This document shows, one piece after another, positions 19,007 through 27,819 of a stretch of DNA of 64,000 nucleotides. The DNA comes from Lachnospiraceae bacterium. GTDB taxonomy: Bacteria > Bacillota > Clostridia > Lachnospirales > Lachnospiraceae. The DNA lies in assembly GCA_031280955.1 (NCBI GenBank), contig JAITGA010000029.1, positions 1-64,000 of the forward strand, written 5' to 3'. The number at the start of each line of letters is the position of its first letter. The first letter of the stretch is position 1. A program made the translations under genes and the position numbers. A model generated the notes under the pieces. The model had not been told where the DNA came from. It searched no databases and worked only from the letters and a program-made list of their open reading frames with translations.

Positions 19007-19238
19007 ATGGATAGTTTGAAATTATTAGAAGAAAAGTAAGTGCGTACAGAATGAGATGAAGAAAACGAAAAATAGTGGTTTTTGGTGGTGGATATTATTT
19101 CTGTTCTGACGGAACAGCGATTATCAAACCGTCCGTAAGTATTGGAATAAACTAAAACAGAGAATGAAGGAAGAGGGAAATCAGTCGGTGATAAATTATC
19201 ACCAACTGAAAATGCAATCAGCAGAGGCTGTATGCTGA
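19007..19238 (+). pseudogene. Degraded BRO-N (phage antirepressor family) gene fragment
   Basis: The translation, with interruptions, reads MDSLKLLEEK stop VRTE stop DEENEK stop WFLVVDIISVLTE, frameshift, SDYQTVRKYWNKLKQRMKEE, then GNQSVINYHQLKMQSAEA. This is the N-terminal half of a BRO/antirepressor-type protein (family pattern VVDVISVLT, YWxxLKxRxxxEGN, LKM). The second stop (TGA) falls where these proteins often have Trp. At least three nonsense changes and one frameshift make it non-functional. It marks former phage or mobile-element DNA beside the relaxase relic. Confidence 0.72.
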
Positions 19239-19268
19239 TAAAGGTGTTTTTCAAACACCAATGCAAAA

Positions 19269-20557
19269 GTGTACAGCCGCCTCATTTACGGCATATATGA
19301 GGACGAGAGTTACGACTACACACGCAAGCAAGGTATCATCCATAAAGAAATCCTCCTGCCTGTTGAACTTACGCAGGGGTAGAACACCGCCCTCGCTCGC
19401 AAATTCGCACAAGAGATTTTCGTCAATACCGGAATGTGCGCTGATGTTTGCGTACATGACACAGGAGAGGGTAATCCCCACGCTCACATCATACTTACCT
19501 TGCACCCGATTGAGCCTGATGGAACATGGGGGCAGAAATTCCGGCAAGAGGGCAAACGTAAAGTGCCGACCGTTGACTGGAACGACCGCAACAAAGCGGA
19601 AGAATGGCGGCGGTTGTGGGTGGCATATCAGAACACCGCACTTCGTATAAACGGTCACGCCGCCGTGGTTGACAATCGCAGTTACGAAAGGCAGGGCGTG
19701 GATACAGTCCCAACCGTGCATCTCGGTCCCGCCGCTGTGCGGATGGAGAAGTGCAGTATCCGCACCGAACGCGGCGACATAAATCGTGAAATCGAAATCA
19801 CCAACAAGGAAATTCGACAACTACGAGCGCGTATGAACAAGCTGTCCGATTGGCTGAAAGAAGAAGCGGCGAACCCAACGCTGCCGAAACTCTATGATGT
19901 GTTTGTGGAAATCCTCAATCGTCCGGGTCGGTCGAAAATAACCAACATTCAAAATACCGCTGATATCCGTGCATTCCTCCAAAGAAATGATATTGCCGAT
20001 GATGCGGATATGGATAAAAAGGTCAACGCAATGCACGGCAGGCTCAACTCCACCTCCAAAGAATTGAATGAAGTCGGACGGCGGATTAAAATGCTGAACA
20101 AGCATCTTTACCAAAGCGAACTTTACAATGAACACCGTCCGCTCAAACGGCAGTACGACAGGCTGTATGCGAAATACGAGGAAGCCAAAAAGATACTGGG
20201 CTTTTCAAGGAACGTAAAGTGAAAAAGGCTCTTGAAGCTGTCAACGACTTCCGCGAAGCCAATTTTAGAGGGCTGACATTATACAACGCCGCCGAAAAGC
20301 ATTTGCGGGAGCATATGCAAAAACACTACAACCCGAAAAAACCGTTGCCGATAAGCGATTGGAAAAATGAACTTAAAGAAAAACTCGCAAAAAAAGCCAC
20401 GCTTACTCGCGAATATGATACGCTTAAAGATGAAACCTACAAAATCGAATAAATCCGAGCGAGCGTTAAGACGGTTCTACACAACGAAGAACCGCAGCAG
20501 GAACGGACGGTTAAGAAGTCGCGCAGATTTAAGATGTATCGTTCAGTTCGGAGTTGA
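19269..20557 (+). pseudogene. MobA/MobL-type relaxase pseudogene
   Basis: The pieces align in order to a MobA/MobL conjugative relaxase: YDYTRKQGIIHKEIL, a stop at 19380, ALARKFAQEIFVNTGMCADV, the metal-binding NPHAHIILT, WRRLWVAYQNTALRINGHAAVVD, a long helical region to 20222, then after a frameshift ALEAVNDFREANFRGLTLY and a C-terminal helix. A further TAA at 20450 interrupts the tail (IRASVKTVLHNEE). The usual sequence between the HKEI and LPVELT motifs is missing, implying an internal deletion. The N-terminal catalytic part is also lost. It would once have nicked oriT of an integrative or mobilisable element. Confidence 0.85.
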
Positions 20558-20570
20558 GCGGCGATGCTCA

Positions 20571-20594
20571 GGCACTTTTGTGCCATCTTTTTTT
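20571..20594 (+). terminator. Terminator hairpin after the relaxase relic
   Basis: GGCAC-TTTT-GTGCC (20571-20584) is followed by ATC and seven T. It lies between the rightward relaxase relic and the leftward restriction operon. Confidence 0.65.
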
Positions 20595-20682
20595 GTATAT
20601 CTTTTTACTACAACTATTTTTTTCTGCTGAACTCCTCTAACGCTTGACTTGGTTTTAGCCACTGATTGTTCCTCCTCTCCAG

Positions 20683-21948
20683 TTAAATCCCATTATAATT
20701 ATCCCAGCGCCAACGTAAAAACTCGCGGCTTGTGAACTCCGGTAGATAAATTTGTGGCGGTACAGTTGCGCCGTAGTCCATCCTTGCGCGGGTGGAAAGT
20801 GAAACCTCTCCAGCATCAGAAATCCGCAAATGTCCTGTGTCAAACAGTAAATGAATATCCATGCGCATAGGAAATCCGTTTGCAACGGTATCTTCACCTT
20901 TGTATTTAAATGGTTTTATATGAGCAGCTTCAAGGACTTCTGGCATAGTAACATTTGTAATGATGCACCGACCATATGCTGCAAGAAGCTCTTTACGGAA
21001 ACGAGCTTGATTTGGTCTGCTCGTGCGTTGAACATCAACGCGCTTCCTTTCAATATCTGATGCAACATCGCTGATACGAATACGGTCAATTGCTTTTTGC
21101 ATTGATTCATCAACAGGCGGTTCTGCAAGGATGGCGGCAATTTCAGAATCAAGGTCGTAGTTGTACAAATATTGCTCGTCCATCCGAGTGCTTTGCTCTT
21201 GACGGGTAATGTAACCGTAATGCGAAAGAAATAAAAGATATTCGCGGGCGATGCGTAAATCATTGGCACCGGGAACGCAGTCCGGCCAACCGATAAGTGT
21301 TACTTGCTTGGTTCTAAACCATAAAATGAAATTAAAGTAATCCTCGATGTCTGCTTTGCAAGCAGATAGAGGAACAATGATTTTGATAAGTTCCTCGGTG
21401 GTTATGAATCCCTGTTCTCTGCTTTGCAATTCGCGCAGTATTGATAGTAATAGGCGGAGAGGATAAATAACAAGCCCATTATCTATCCAACGCTGGCACT
21501 CGTCAGCATTTTGTATTTGTAAATTAGGCAGTTTGAAAGTTTGAACTGTAATTGCCGCAAACTCAGTTTGAGATATATCATGTTCAGCAACTCGCCTTCC
21601 GAAGTCTGTTAAGCGAATCTCGCCTCTCGTATCAGAAAGTAATCCAACGGCCTTCCAATACTGCCCAGAATTACGGATTAAGTTTCGTTCTGGTGTCCTT
21701 TCTAAATTTATGCTGTTTCCGTTTATATCCACGATGCCAGAGTCTTTAATATCATTGGATAATTCTCGCATTTCGCGCGCAAACTCGTCTGAATTGAATC
21801 TTACTCCCAATAGCTCAAGTTTGCGCATTCGAAACAGAACGCCTAATAAAACAACAGGGTCATTAAGCCCTTCTGAAGGAGCATAACTTGCCCATTTCCA
21901 TTTGAAATCGGGAAACGGCAATTTAGGGACAAAGTTTTGAGCCAACAT
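20683..21948 (-). CDS. HNH endonuclease, probable restriction enzyme of the adjacent methyltransferases
   Basis: A protein of 421 residues and the last gene of the restriction operon. The N-terminal 280 residues are helical with no catalytic motif I recognise and probably bind DNA. The C-terminal HNH_2-type domain has GRCIITNV, LEAAHIKPFK (first His of the HNH) and MRMDIHLLFDTGHLRIS. In this fold the histidines coordinate the metal that cleaves DNA. Its start overlaps the upstream cytosine methyltransferase gene by 26 nt, so translation is likely coupled. Recognition site and cleavage activity cannot be deduced. Confidence 0.85.
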   Translation of the reverse strand: MLAQNFVPKLPFPDFKWKWASYAPSEGLNDPVVLLGVLFRMRKLELLGVRFNSDEFAREMRELSNDIKDSGIVDINGNSINLERTPERNLIRNSGQYWKAVGLLSDTRGEIRLTDFGRRVAEHDISQTEFAAITVQTFKLPNLQIQNADECQRWIDNGLVIYPLRLLLSILRELQSREQGFITTEELIKIIVPLSACKADIEDYFNFILWFRTKQVTLIGWPDCVPGANDLRIAREYLLFLSHYGYITRQEQSTRMDEQYLYNYDLDSEIAAILAEPPVDESMQKAIDRIRISDVASDIERKRVDVQRTSRPNQARFRKELLAAYGRCIITNVTMPEVLEAAHIKPFKYKGEDTVANGFPMRMDIHLLFDTGHLRISDAGEVSLSTRARMDYGATVPPQIYLPEFTSREFLRWRWDNYNGI

Positions 21949-22882
21949 ATAAATCTACCCCCCCTGTATAATTGTTGAACTGCTTTGCAACCGCACACGC
22001 CAATACAGGAGGAACCGCATTGCCGATTTGTCTGTATACGGACGAGCGAGTTCCGACAAACACATAATCTATCGGGAAACTCTGAACAGTAGCAAGTTCG
22101 CGACATGACATACGCCGTTGATTGCTTGGATGATGAAGAACAACAACGCCACCTTTATCATCACCCCTCGCGGTAACAGTCGGTGCAGGCTTCAACGGGT
22201 CAATCGTTCTATGTCCAAGATAGCCGTTGAACCGTAATTTATATTTTGAATAATCGTGATTAGGAATTGTGTTAGGTTCATCCGGGTTTGGTAATATTGA
22301 AAGCGCATCACCAACACCAATCCATTTCGACAACCCACAAGAGCCATCTGAATTATGTGTGGGCGTGGGATAGTCAATCAAATGCTCTATATCATTACGA
22401 ACTCCTATAAAAAACACTCTTTGCCGGAGTTGTGGAACCCCATAATCTGCCGCATTTAGAATTTTTACCTGTACTTTATAGCCGATACATGATAAATCAT
22501 TAAGTATCATTTTTAGAACCTCGCCTTTGGCAAGACTGAAAATACCTTTTACATTTTCTGCAAGAAAGAATTTTGGTTGTTTGGCGTTAATAATGCGCAT
22601 TAACTGTTTATAAAGTTGATTGCGCTCGTCATTGATATTGCGTTTTGTATTGGCAACGGAGAAGCCTTGGCAAGGAAAACCGCCGATAATAATATCGCAG
22701 TCCGGAACTTCATTTTCATCAATAGTAAATATGTCCTTGCATATAACATGGTTGCCCAAGTTTGCTCTGTACGTTTCGACTGCATCGCTGTAAAGGTCGT
22801 TTGCCCATATTATATCATGCCCTGCCATTTTGAAACCGAGGTCAAGCCCTCCAGCTCCACTGAAAAGAGATACTATTTTCAT
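21923..22882 (-). CDS. DNA (cytosine-5) methyltransferase, second copy
   Basis: A protein of 319 residues with all core C5-methyltransferase motifs: motif I FSGAGGLDLG (7-16), the catalytic PCQ loop with C71 (GGFPCQGFS), ENV (109-111), QRRMSCRELATVQSFP and the C-terminal RQIGNAVPP. The variable target-recognition region lies between about 170 and 260. It is paralogous to the next upstream methyltransferase, with PCQ and ENV at identical positions. It overlaps that gene by 4 nt (ATGA). Tandem C5 enzymes often methylate the two strands of an asymmetric site; that division is inference. Confidence 0.95.
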   Translation of the reverse strand: MKIVSLFSGAGGLDLGFKMAGHDIIWANDLYSDAVETYRANLGNHVICKDIFTIDENEVPDCDIIIGGFPCQGFSVANTKRNINDERNQLYKQLMRIINAKQPKFFLAENVKGIFSLAKGEVLKMILNDLSCIGYKVQVKILNAADYGVPQLRQRVFFIGVRNDIEHLIDYPTPTHNSDGSCGLSKWIGVGDALSILPNPDEPNTIPNHDYSKYKLRFNGYLGHRTIDPLKPAPTVTARGDDKGGVVVLHHPSNQRRMSCRELATVQSFPIDYVFVGTRSSVYRQIGNAVPPVLACAVAKQFNNYTGGVDLYVGSKLCP

Positions 22883-23811
22883 AACATATCACGCTCCAAT
22901 CTTGCCAACTCTTGCCCAAGCAACTTTGCAAACCTAACAGGAACAGCGTTGCCGATTTGTCGATAGCACGAGTTCATTTGCCCAATAAACTCGAAATTAT
23001 CTGGAAATGTCTGTATCGCTGCGCTTTCTCGTATAGTCAACCTTCGTTTTCCATTGTAGTGTGGTATGGCGCACACTCCACCCTTTCCGTTACCACGAGC
23101 AAGTATTGTCGGGGATGGTTTGTCTGGGTCTGTTGCTCTATGTCCAGTAAAGTTTCTAAACTCCACTTTATAAGACGAATAAATATGATTTATGTATTCA
23201 TTTGACTTGTCTGGGTCGGGATAACAGTTAAGAGCAGTTTTAATTGAAACCCACGGTAGTGGCAAGCCGTTTTTTCCGTGTGTTTTTGCCGGAAAACAAA
23301 AACACATCGCATTGCCTAAATCCTTACGTTGCCCAACTATAAAAACTCTTTGTCGCGATTGCGGAACTCCGTAGTCAGCAACATTAACAAGCGTAACGGT
23401 TACGATATAACCCGCATTTTCAAAGTCCTTCACAATTCGTTTGATTGCGTTCCCGCCGTCTAAACTGAGTATTCCACGAACATTCTCTGCTATAAAAAAT
23501 TTAGGCTGTTTGCTGTCTACTGCTCCATAAAAGAATTTATACAGGTGGTTGCGTTCATCATCGACAGTTCTTAATAAATTAGCCTGTGAAAACCCTTGAC
23601 ATGGAAAACCGCCCACTATAGCATCTGCCATTGGAATATCTGCGATAGCAACATCTTTTATGTCGGCGCAAACAATGTGGTTGCTCAGGTTTTTGCTATA
23701 TGTAGCAACAGCATCTTTATCAATATCATTCGCCCAAATGACTTCGCTTCCGGCTTGAATTAAACCTAAGTCAAGTCCGCCAGCACCGCTGAATAATGAA
23801 ACTATTTTCAT
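22879..23811 (-). CDS. DNA (cytosine-5) methyltransferase, first copy
   Basis: A protein of 310 residues with motif I FSGAGGLDLG, catalytic C71 in GGFPCQGFS, ENV at 109-111, the motif region SRQRVFIVGQR, KRRLTIRESAAIQTFP and a terminal RQIGNAVPV. The target-recognition segment differs clearly from its downstream paralogue, which suggests a different strand or site. It begins 19 bp after the XRE-ImmA gene and is translationally coupled to the second methyltransferase. Confidence 0.95.
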   Translation of the reverse strand: MKIVSLFSGAGGLDLGLIQAGSEVIWANDIDKDAVATYSKNLSNHIVCADIKDVAIADIPMADAIVGGFPCQGFSQANLLRTVDDERNHLYKFFYGAVDSKQPKFFIAENVRGILSLDGGNAIKRIVKDFENAGYIVTVTLVNVADYGVPQSRQRVFIVGQRKDLGNAMCFCFPAKTHGKNGLPLPWVSIKTALNCYPDPDKSNEYINHIYSSYKVEFRNFTGHRATDPDKPSPTILARGNGKGGVCAIPHYNGKRRLTIRESAAIQTFPDNFEFIGQMNSCYRQIGNAVPVRFAKLLGQELARLERDML

Positions 23812-23830
23812 GCTCCACCAACCATCTCAA

Positions 23831-24988
23831 CTAAAAATTAGTACGCGGAAATAGAGCCACAATTTTTGCCTCCGCACTATCGTCTTGCTCATCAGGCAAT
23901 ACATCTGGCTCTAAGCACAGAACCTCATCGACAACGTCCTTGGGTAATGATGTTCTATATTTCGCAAACAACCCAAAGATTTGCGTTGACGATAAATAAT
24001 CATTTAGAAGAAGCATATTTATTGCTTGTTTCAGAGCTTTTGGCTTTTTCACCACCATAAACTCATCAAGGGGTTCCTGTGTTCGCCAACCATTTCGCGA
24101 CATTTGACGCATTAGGTACTGGTATTGATTGGCGTTAATAATTTCAAGGTCTGAAGCACGATGAATCATAGCAGAAATAGCAACTTTCCACTTGCGTTTC
24201 AGTTCAATATAGTAGTGTAGCTTATTACAATATGGGCGTACATCTTCTTCAAATGTTTCTCTTGGCAAAAGAAAAGCGGAAGCAAATTTATTTGCTTCAA
24301 TTTCTCTTTTTCTGAACTCATCTTTGTCCAATTCATCAATGTCATTATTATGCTCGTGTAACAATATGTGAGCTAGTTCATGTGCAGCATTAAATTGACG
24401 TCTGGCAAATGTGAGTTTATCCGTACCTAACACTACACAGTAGTATTCACGACCGAACATCTCACCATATTGATAAAAGGCATCTATTGTTTTGCCTTCG
24501 GTGGAAAACTCTGAAACTATGATGCCGTTTCGCTCCAATAGCGACACCATATCTGGAATTGGCTCTCTGCCCAACCCCCAAAAATCTCTCGTTTGATTTG
24601 CAACGCGCTCAATGTCATCAACATCAACAAAACGCGGTATATTTAACGTAGGGAAGTCAACATACTCGGAAAGACAGCTCTGAATGAACGCAACATACTT
24701 CGCTTTAATACGCTGAGAGTGCAAATCTTTTTTATTACTTGAAAACGGCGCACGAAAATATGTGTTGCCAAGCACAGCGTCTTCCCCCATATCTTCTCTA
24801 AAAAAACGAATGGGAAAATTAAGAGCTTTGCTGATTTTGTCCAACGTACTAAAATCGGGGACGCTTTTTTTGTTTTCAAATTGAGAGATAGCTTGCTTAG
24901 ATGCTCCAATAGCATTAGCCAATCCCTCAATCGTCATTTTTCTATATAATCGCGCTTCATTTAAGCGTGATGGATTGAAGCTATTCAT
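23831..24988 (-). CDS. XRE-family regulator with ImmA/IrrE metallopeptidase domain
   Basis: A protein of 385 residues. The N-terminal helix-turn-helix (about 5-60: LANAIGASKQAISQFENKKS) is of the lambda-repressor type. The ImmA/IrrE zinc-protease domain is centred on HELAH (203-207), followed by the helix EIEANKFASAFLLP that supplies further metal ligands. Known relatives cleave repressors on mobile elements or control stress responses. Here it lies directly upstream of two methyltransferases, so it may act as a controller of the restriction operon or sense attack on the system. That role is inferred. The start has a nearby GGAAGGGG-type ribosome site. Confidence 0.9.
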   Translation of the reverse strand: MNSFNPSRLNEARLYRKMTIEGLANAIGASKQAISQFENKKSVPDFSTLDKISKALNFPIRFFREDMGEDAVLGNTYFRAPFSSNKKDLHSQRIKAKYVAFIQSCLSEYVDFPTLNIPRFVDVDDIERVANQTRDFWGLGREPIPDMVSLLERNGIIVSEFSTEGKTIDAFYQYGEMFGREYYCVVLGTDKLTFARRQFNAAHELAHILLHEHNNDIDELDKDEFRKREIEANKFASAFLLPRETFEEDVRPYCNKLHYYIELKRKWKVAISAMIHRASDLEIINANQYQYLMRQMSRNGWRTQEPLDEFMVVKKPKALKQAINMLLLNDYLSSTQIFGLFAKYRTSLPKDVVDEVLCLEPDVLPDEQDDSAEAKIVALFPRTNF

Positions 24989-25006
24989 AATAACCCCTTC
25001 CTCATT

Positions 25007-25741
25007 TTAGTTAGCGATCTCTGACTCTGATGGTATCGAAACCAAATCGTCCAATGATTCCTTCTGTTTTTTGGGTTTGAGGCAAACAATCGGTTCGGAA
25101 TCATCGTCAATCATATCCTCGATGAATGAGGTCTTCCCTATAATATAGGGAGTTTTCAAGAAATTGCTCCAATCCTCATCGAACGCAATATCAAACTGCG
25201 GAGTCAATAAAATTGCTCGCATAGAAACAACTCTGTTAAAGTTATAGTCAAACAGGATAAGGATGTGATTCTTTATTATACCCGCAAAATCAGTCAGTAA
25301 CATATTGCGCAACTTTTCAACATCAGATGGATTGCGATGGTGGTCACAGCCAGCAAGCCGCATTTGTCCTTGTATGACATCATAGCCTGTATTCTTTGAG
25401 ATAAGTGACTCAATATAATGGACGTTTTTGGGTAAGTGTTTTTGTAAAATGGTAAAGTTTTTTTCGGACATAATTGAAAAAGTAAATCCCAGATTATTCT
25501 CATACAATAACATGGCCTTCCATGCTCCTCGGGGAGCATAGTGAACCTGAAACCTTCCTTCAAGATTTTCGGAAACCCTCTTGTGTATCCAATTCCAACG
25601 AGCTTGTCCAAAACCAATAGCCGTTGGTAATCCATGTTCTTGAATAAGGTCAGGTATGTCATGTGTAATCGCAGAAAAAATTCCATGGGTGATAGCGTGT
25701 TTGGCGTCATTGGATATATCAAGTGACTTAAATTTAGGCAT
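25007..25741 (-). CDS. Unknown protein, first gene of the restriction operon
   Basis: A soluble protein of 244 residues with no signal peptide or membrane segment. Visible features are a WNWIHKRV segment near residue 50, the mixed region YAPRGAWKAMLLYENNLGFTFSIMSEK, a conserved-looking GCDHHRNPSDVEKLRNMLL and an acidic/basic C-terminal tail. It may belong to an uncharacterised family often next to XRE-ImmA proteins (possibly DUF5986, from memory and unverified). It has an excellent ribosome site (AAAGGAGGAGGG) and sigma-A promoter, and leads the operon by 18 bp. No function is assigned. Confidence 0.7.
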   Translation of the reverse strand: MPKFKSLDISNDAKHAITHGIFSAITHDIPDLIQEHGLPTAIGFGQARWNWIHKRVSENLEGRFQVHYAPRGAWKAMLLYENNLGFTFSIMSEKNFTILQKHLPKNVHYIESLISKNTGYDVIQGQMRLAGCDHHRNPSDVEKLRNMLLTDFAGIIKNHILILFDYNFNRVVSMRAILLTPQFDIAFDEDWSNFLKTPYIIGKTSFIEDMIDDDSEPIVCLKPKKQKESLDDLVSIPSESEIAN

Positions 25742-25784
25742 ATGTGCCGTCCCTCCTCCTTTCGGAAAATGGTTCCATAAGCCT

Positions 25785-25812
25785 ATTTTACATTATTCGT
25801 CGAAAATGTCAA
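25785..25812 (-). promoter_or_regulatory. Sigma-A promoter of the restriction operon
   Basis: On the minus strand TTGACA (25812-25807), 16 nt and TAAAAT (25790-25785) lie about 45 nt before the first start codon. No other comparable promoter is visible inside the operon, where genes overlap or nearly touch. Confidence 0.65.
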
Positions 25813-25847
25813 GTGGTTTTTCTAAAAACATGAAAAATGTTACTTGT

Positions 25848-25878
25848 AAATAAATACTGCTTGAAGCAGTATTTATTT
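25848..25878. terminator. Perfect 15-bp palindrome, likely bidirectional terminator or operator
   Basis: AAATAAATACTGCTT and its exact inverted copy flank a single G. A/T-rich arms suit a terminator for the leftward operon ending in the Z1 relic. The position 35 bp upstream of the restriction promoter also allows an operator for the XRE protein. Confidence 0.55.
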
Positions 25879-25902
25879 CTGTCAAATGCCTGTTATGGTG
25901 CT

Positions 25903-26322
25903 TTACTTATTTTTATTCACAAGCATATTAAGACTTGCGGTGTCTGCTTCGTCGTCTACAACAAACAAGGCATTACCATCGCAGTAGTGCGATGACGAAA
26001 GGTTGTTTTTCCATTTTTTCAAAATGTTTCCGTTTTTCTTTAGTATAATAATAGCGGGCTTACGCATTTGATTTGCGTTGAACGCATATTCGTCGGTTTC
26101 TCCGCAAACACAAAAATCAGGCAAGTCGTTACGAACTCTAAAAAGTGTTTGCTGTTACAAAAGTGTATTATCAGTTGTAAGCAATATGAATGTCGGAAAC
26201 CCTTCATCAGCGGCAGAGCTAATTAAACCGAACAAATGACTGGTTTTACCGTTTTGAACATTTCCGAGCAGCAAGGCAACAACATGGTCTTTATACGAAA
26301 ACGGAGTTATATACTCCGGCAT
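25903..26322 (-). pseudogene. Z1-type ATPase/endonuclease remnant
   Basis: The minus-strand frame from ATG at 26322 reads MPEYITPFSYKDHVVALLL, then GNVQNGKTSHLFGLISSAAD, a nonsense TAA at 26157-26155, QQTLFRVRNDLPDFCVCGE, and ends shortly after FVVDDEADTASLN. The Walker A-like GxVQxGKT and Walker B-like DDEAD are hallmarks of Z1-domain proteins, often linked to defence loci. Intact relatives are much longer, so this is truncated at both ends and interrupted. Its 5' end overlaps the broken isomerase gene in another frame, a chimeric junction made by deletion. Confidence 0.75.
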
Positions 26323-26871
26323 TATGACCGACATCGAATGTTAAAGCGAATACCGGGCTTTGGAGCAATAACGTCAAGTCTTTTTGTAAATATGGTTTAT
26401 CACCGTAATCGCCGCAGTTTTCTACGCAAATCCGAATGTCGGAACCGCCGATTGCCGCTGTACAAGTGTCCCGGAAAGCGGTCAGTTTTTGCATATACTC
26501 CGATTCATATTCGTCAAAGAGGAACACTTTTTTGTCGGGCAAAGTAAACCAAACGCCGGGATTCATGTGCATATTCAAAATCGGAATAGATAACTGCTTT
26601 GCATTATCAATCGTTCGTATTACCGTTTCGGTGTTAGCGGTTGCTACCCTTTCGTTGAAATCACAGGGGTCTAAATTTTCGTCAAGATGAATGGTGAAAT
26701 AAATATCGTATTCATCAGCAATCTCATGGAGTTTTGTCACATCCAGTTTATCCGCTTGATACTCTGCAGATTCATGTTGAGTTCAACAAAAGCAAGCCCC
26801 AAATCTCGGCAAAGCGCGGCGCAGGCTTCAAGCGATTTTATTTCGATTAAGGTCGGCATACCGAGTTGCAT
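26291..26871 (-). pseudogene. Sugar-phosphate isomerase/epimerase (TIM-barrel) pseudogene
   Basis: The frame starting at 26871 gives MQLGMPTLIEIKSLEACAAL and reaches FVELNMNL, then shifts by one base. The other frame continues EYQADKLDVTKLHEIADEYD through HLDENLDPCDFNERV, ILNMHMNPG, ICVENCGDYGDKPYL and FALTFDVGHN. This is the xylose-isomerase-like TIM barrel with metal-ligand Glu and His. The gene stops abruptly at the junction with the Z1 remnant, losing its C-terminal part. It follows the radical SAM gene by about 10 bp and was probably the fourth gene of that operon. Confidence 0.78.
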
Positions 26872-26880
26872 TGCTTATCC

Positions 26881-27819
26881 CTACGCCTTATTCTTCAATG
26901 CCGTCATAATCTTACGGCATACACCGCAAGCGGAGCGGCAATCACTTATGTCTACATCAAGATTTTGTGATTCGGCATATCGTAAAAGCTCAGGCACTCC
27001 ACCATTAAGCATCGCTTGCCAAGCAGGAATGGAATATGGGTCATAGCGGTCAACAATATCTAAAACGTCAGTCTTATAAATGTTTCCGATGGTGATGGAA
27101 CACAAATTTACATCACCGTTTGGATTTATACCAAAACTGCTGACTTCATCAAGCCTTTCGGTATAAGGCATAGAGCCGCAGGGTAAAGATAAATCAACAT
27201 TTCCCGGTGTAGTGAAATATTCGCCGAGGTGTTTAAGAGCGTTACCCGATGGGAATATGTTGTTTCCTTCATTGGTTTGTATACCTTTATCGTTAAACAG
27301 CTTTAACAACCGTTTTGTTTCAGCGTTATATGGATTCTCCGCATTTTCATTGACAACCCAAGCCGGCTGAACACTTAGAGAAGGTATTTCATATTTTAAG
27401 AGTGCTTCGGCAAATATCATAACCGGCTCTAATGGGATGTACTCTTGATGGAATACATCTACAGATATTCCTATATCGTTCACGCCGGACGTAACAAGGG
27501 TTTGCGCCACTTCGTTAATTCTCCGTTCGTCTTTCGTGAAGAAACCGTTGGTTATCAAGTCTCGCTTAGGGATGCTGCAATCACAGGCAGCAGCATGGAT
27601 TTTATAAACAGTATCGGCAAACAGCAACGGTTCGCCGCCGAATGTCATTAAAGATTCGATAGCGAATCGCTCCGCAAGCCGCTTGACTGCGTTTACAGCG
27701 GCATCCGCATCTACGCCATCGTTCCCGGAGCGTTCGCCGTTGGAACAGTGTTTACACTTGCCGCTACAAGCATCGGTAATGACAAACTCTATGCGGTTGA
27801 GTTTTATATAACGGTTCAT
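26881..27819 (-). CDS. Radical SAM protein with C-terminal cysteine cluster
   Basis: A protein of 312 residues. The S-adenosylmethionine iron-sulfur motif is C18, C22, C25 (DACSGKCKHCS), followed by a glycine-rich GGEP strand (MTFGGEPLLFA). C-terminal cysteines (LPCGS, NLCSI, DCRSACGVCRKI) suggest an auxiliary cluster of SPASM/twitch type. Such enzymes often modify peptides or small metabolites. It is coupled by 4-nt overlap to the upstream acetyltransferase and followed by a TIM-barrel gene relic. The substrate is unknown. There is no obvious precursor peptide except the 42-residue frame upstream of the nucleotidyltransferase. Confidence 0.88.
   Translation of the reverse strand: MNRYIKLNRIEFVITDACSGKCKHCSNGERSGNDGVDADAAVNAVKRLAERFAIESLMTFGGEPLLFADTVYKIHAAACDCSIPKRDLITNGFFTKDERRINEVAQTLVTSGVNDIGISVDVFHQEYIPLEPVMIFAEALLKYEIPSLSVQPAWVVNENAENPYNAETKRLLKLFNDKGIQTNEGNNIFPSGNALKHLGEYFTTPGNVDLSLPCGSMPYTERLDEVSSFGINPNGDVNLCSITIGNIYKTDVLDIVDRYDPYSIPAWQAMLNGGVPELLRYAESQNLDVDISDCRSACGVCRKIMTALKNKA

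Noticed and set aside
18843-19206. Two hairpins (GGTAAC/GTTACC and GGTGAT/ATCACC) that appeared to show compensatory base changes, suggesting a conserved RNA
   Set aside because: Both lie in coding relics of the BRO-N motif (NQxVxNxxQLKM). The palindromes follow from the codons, so an RNA explanation is not needed.
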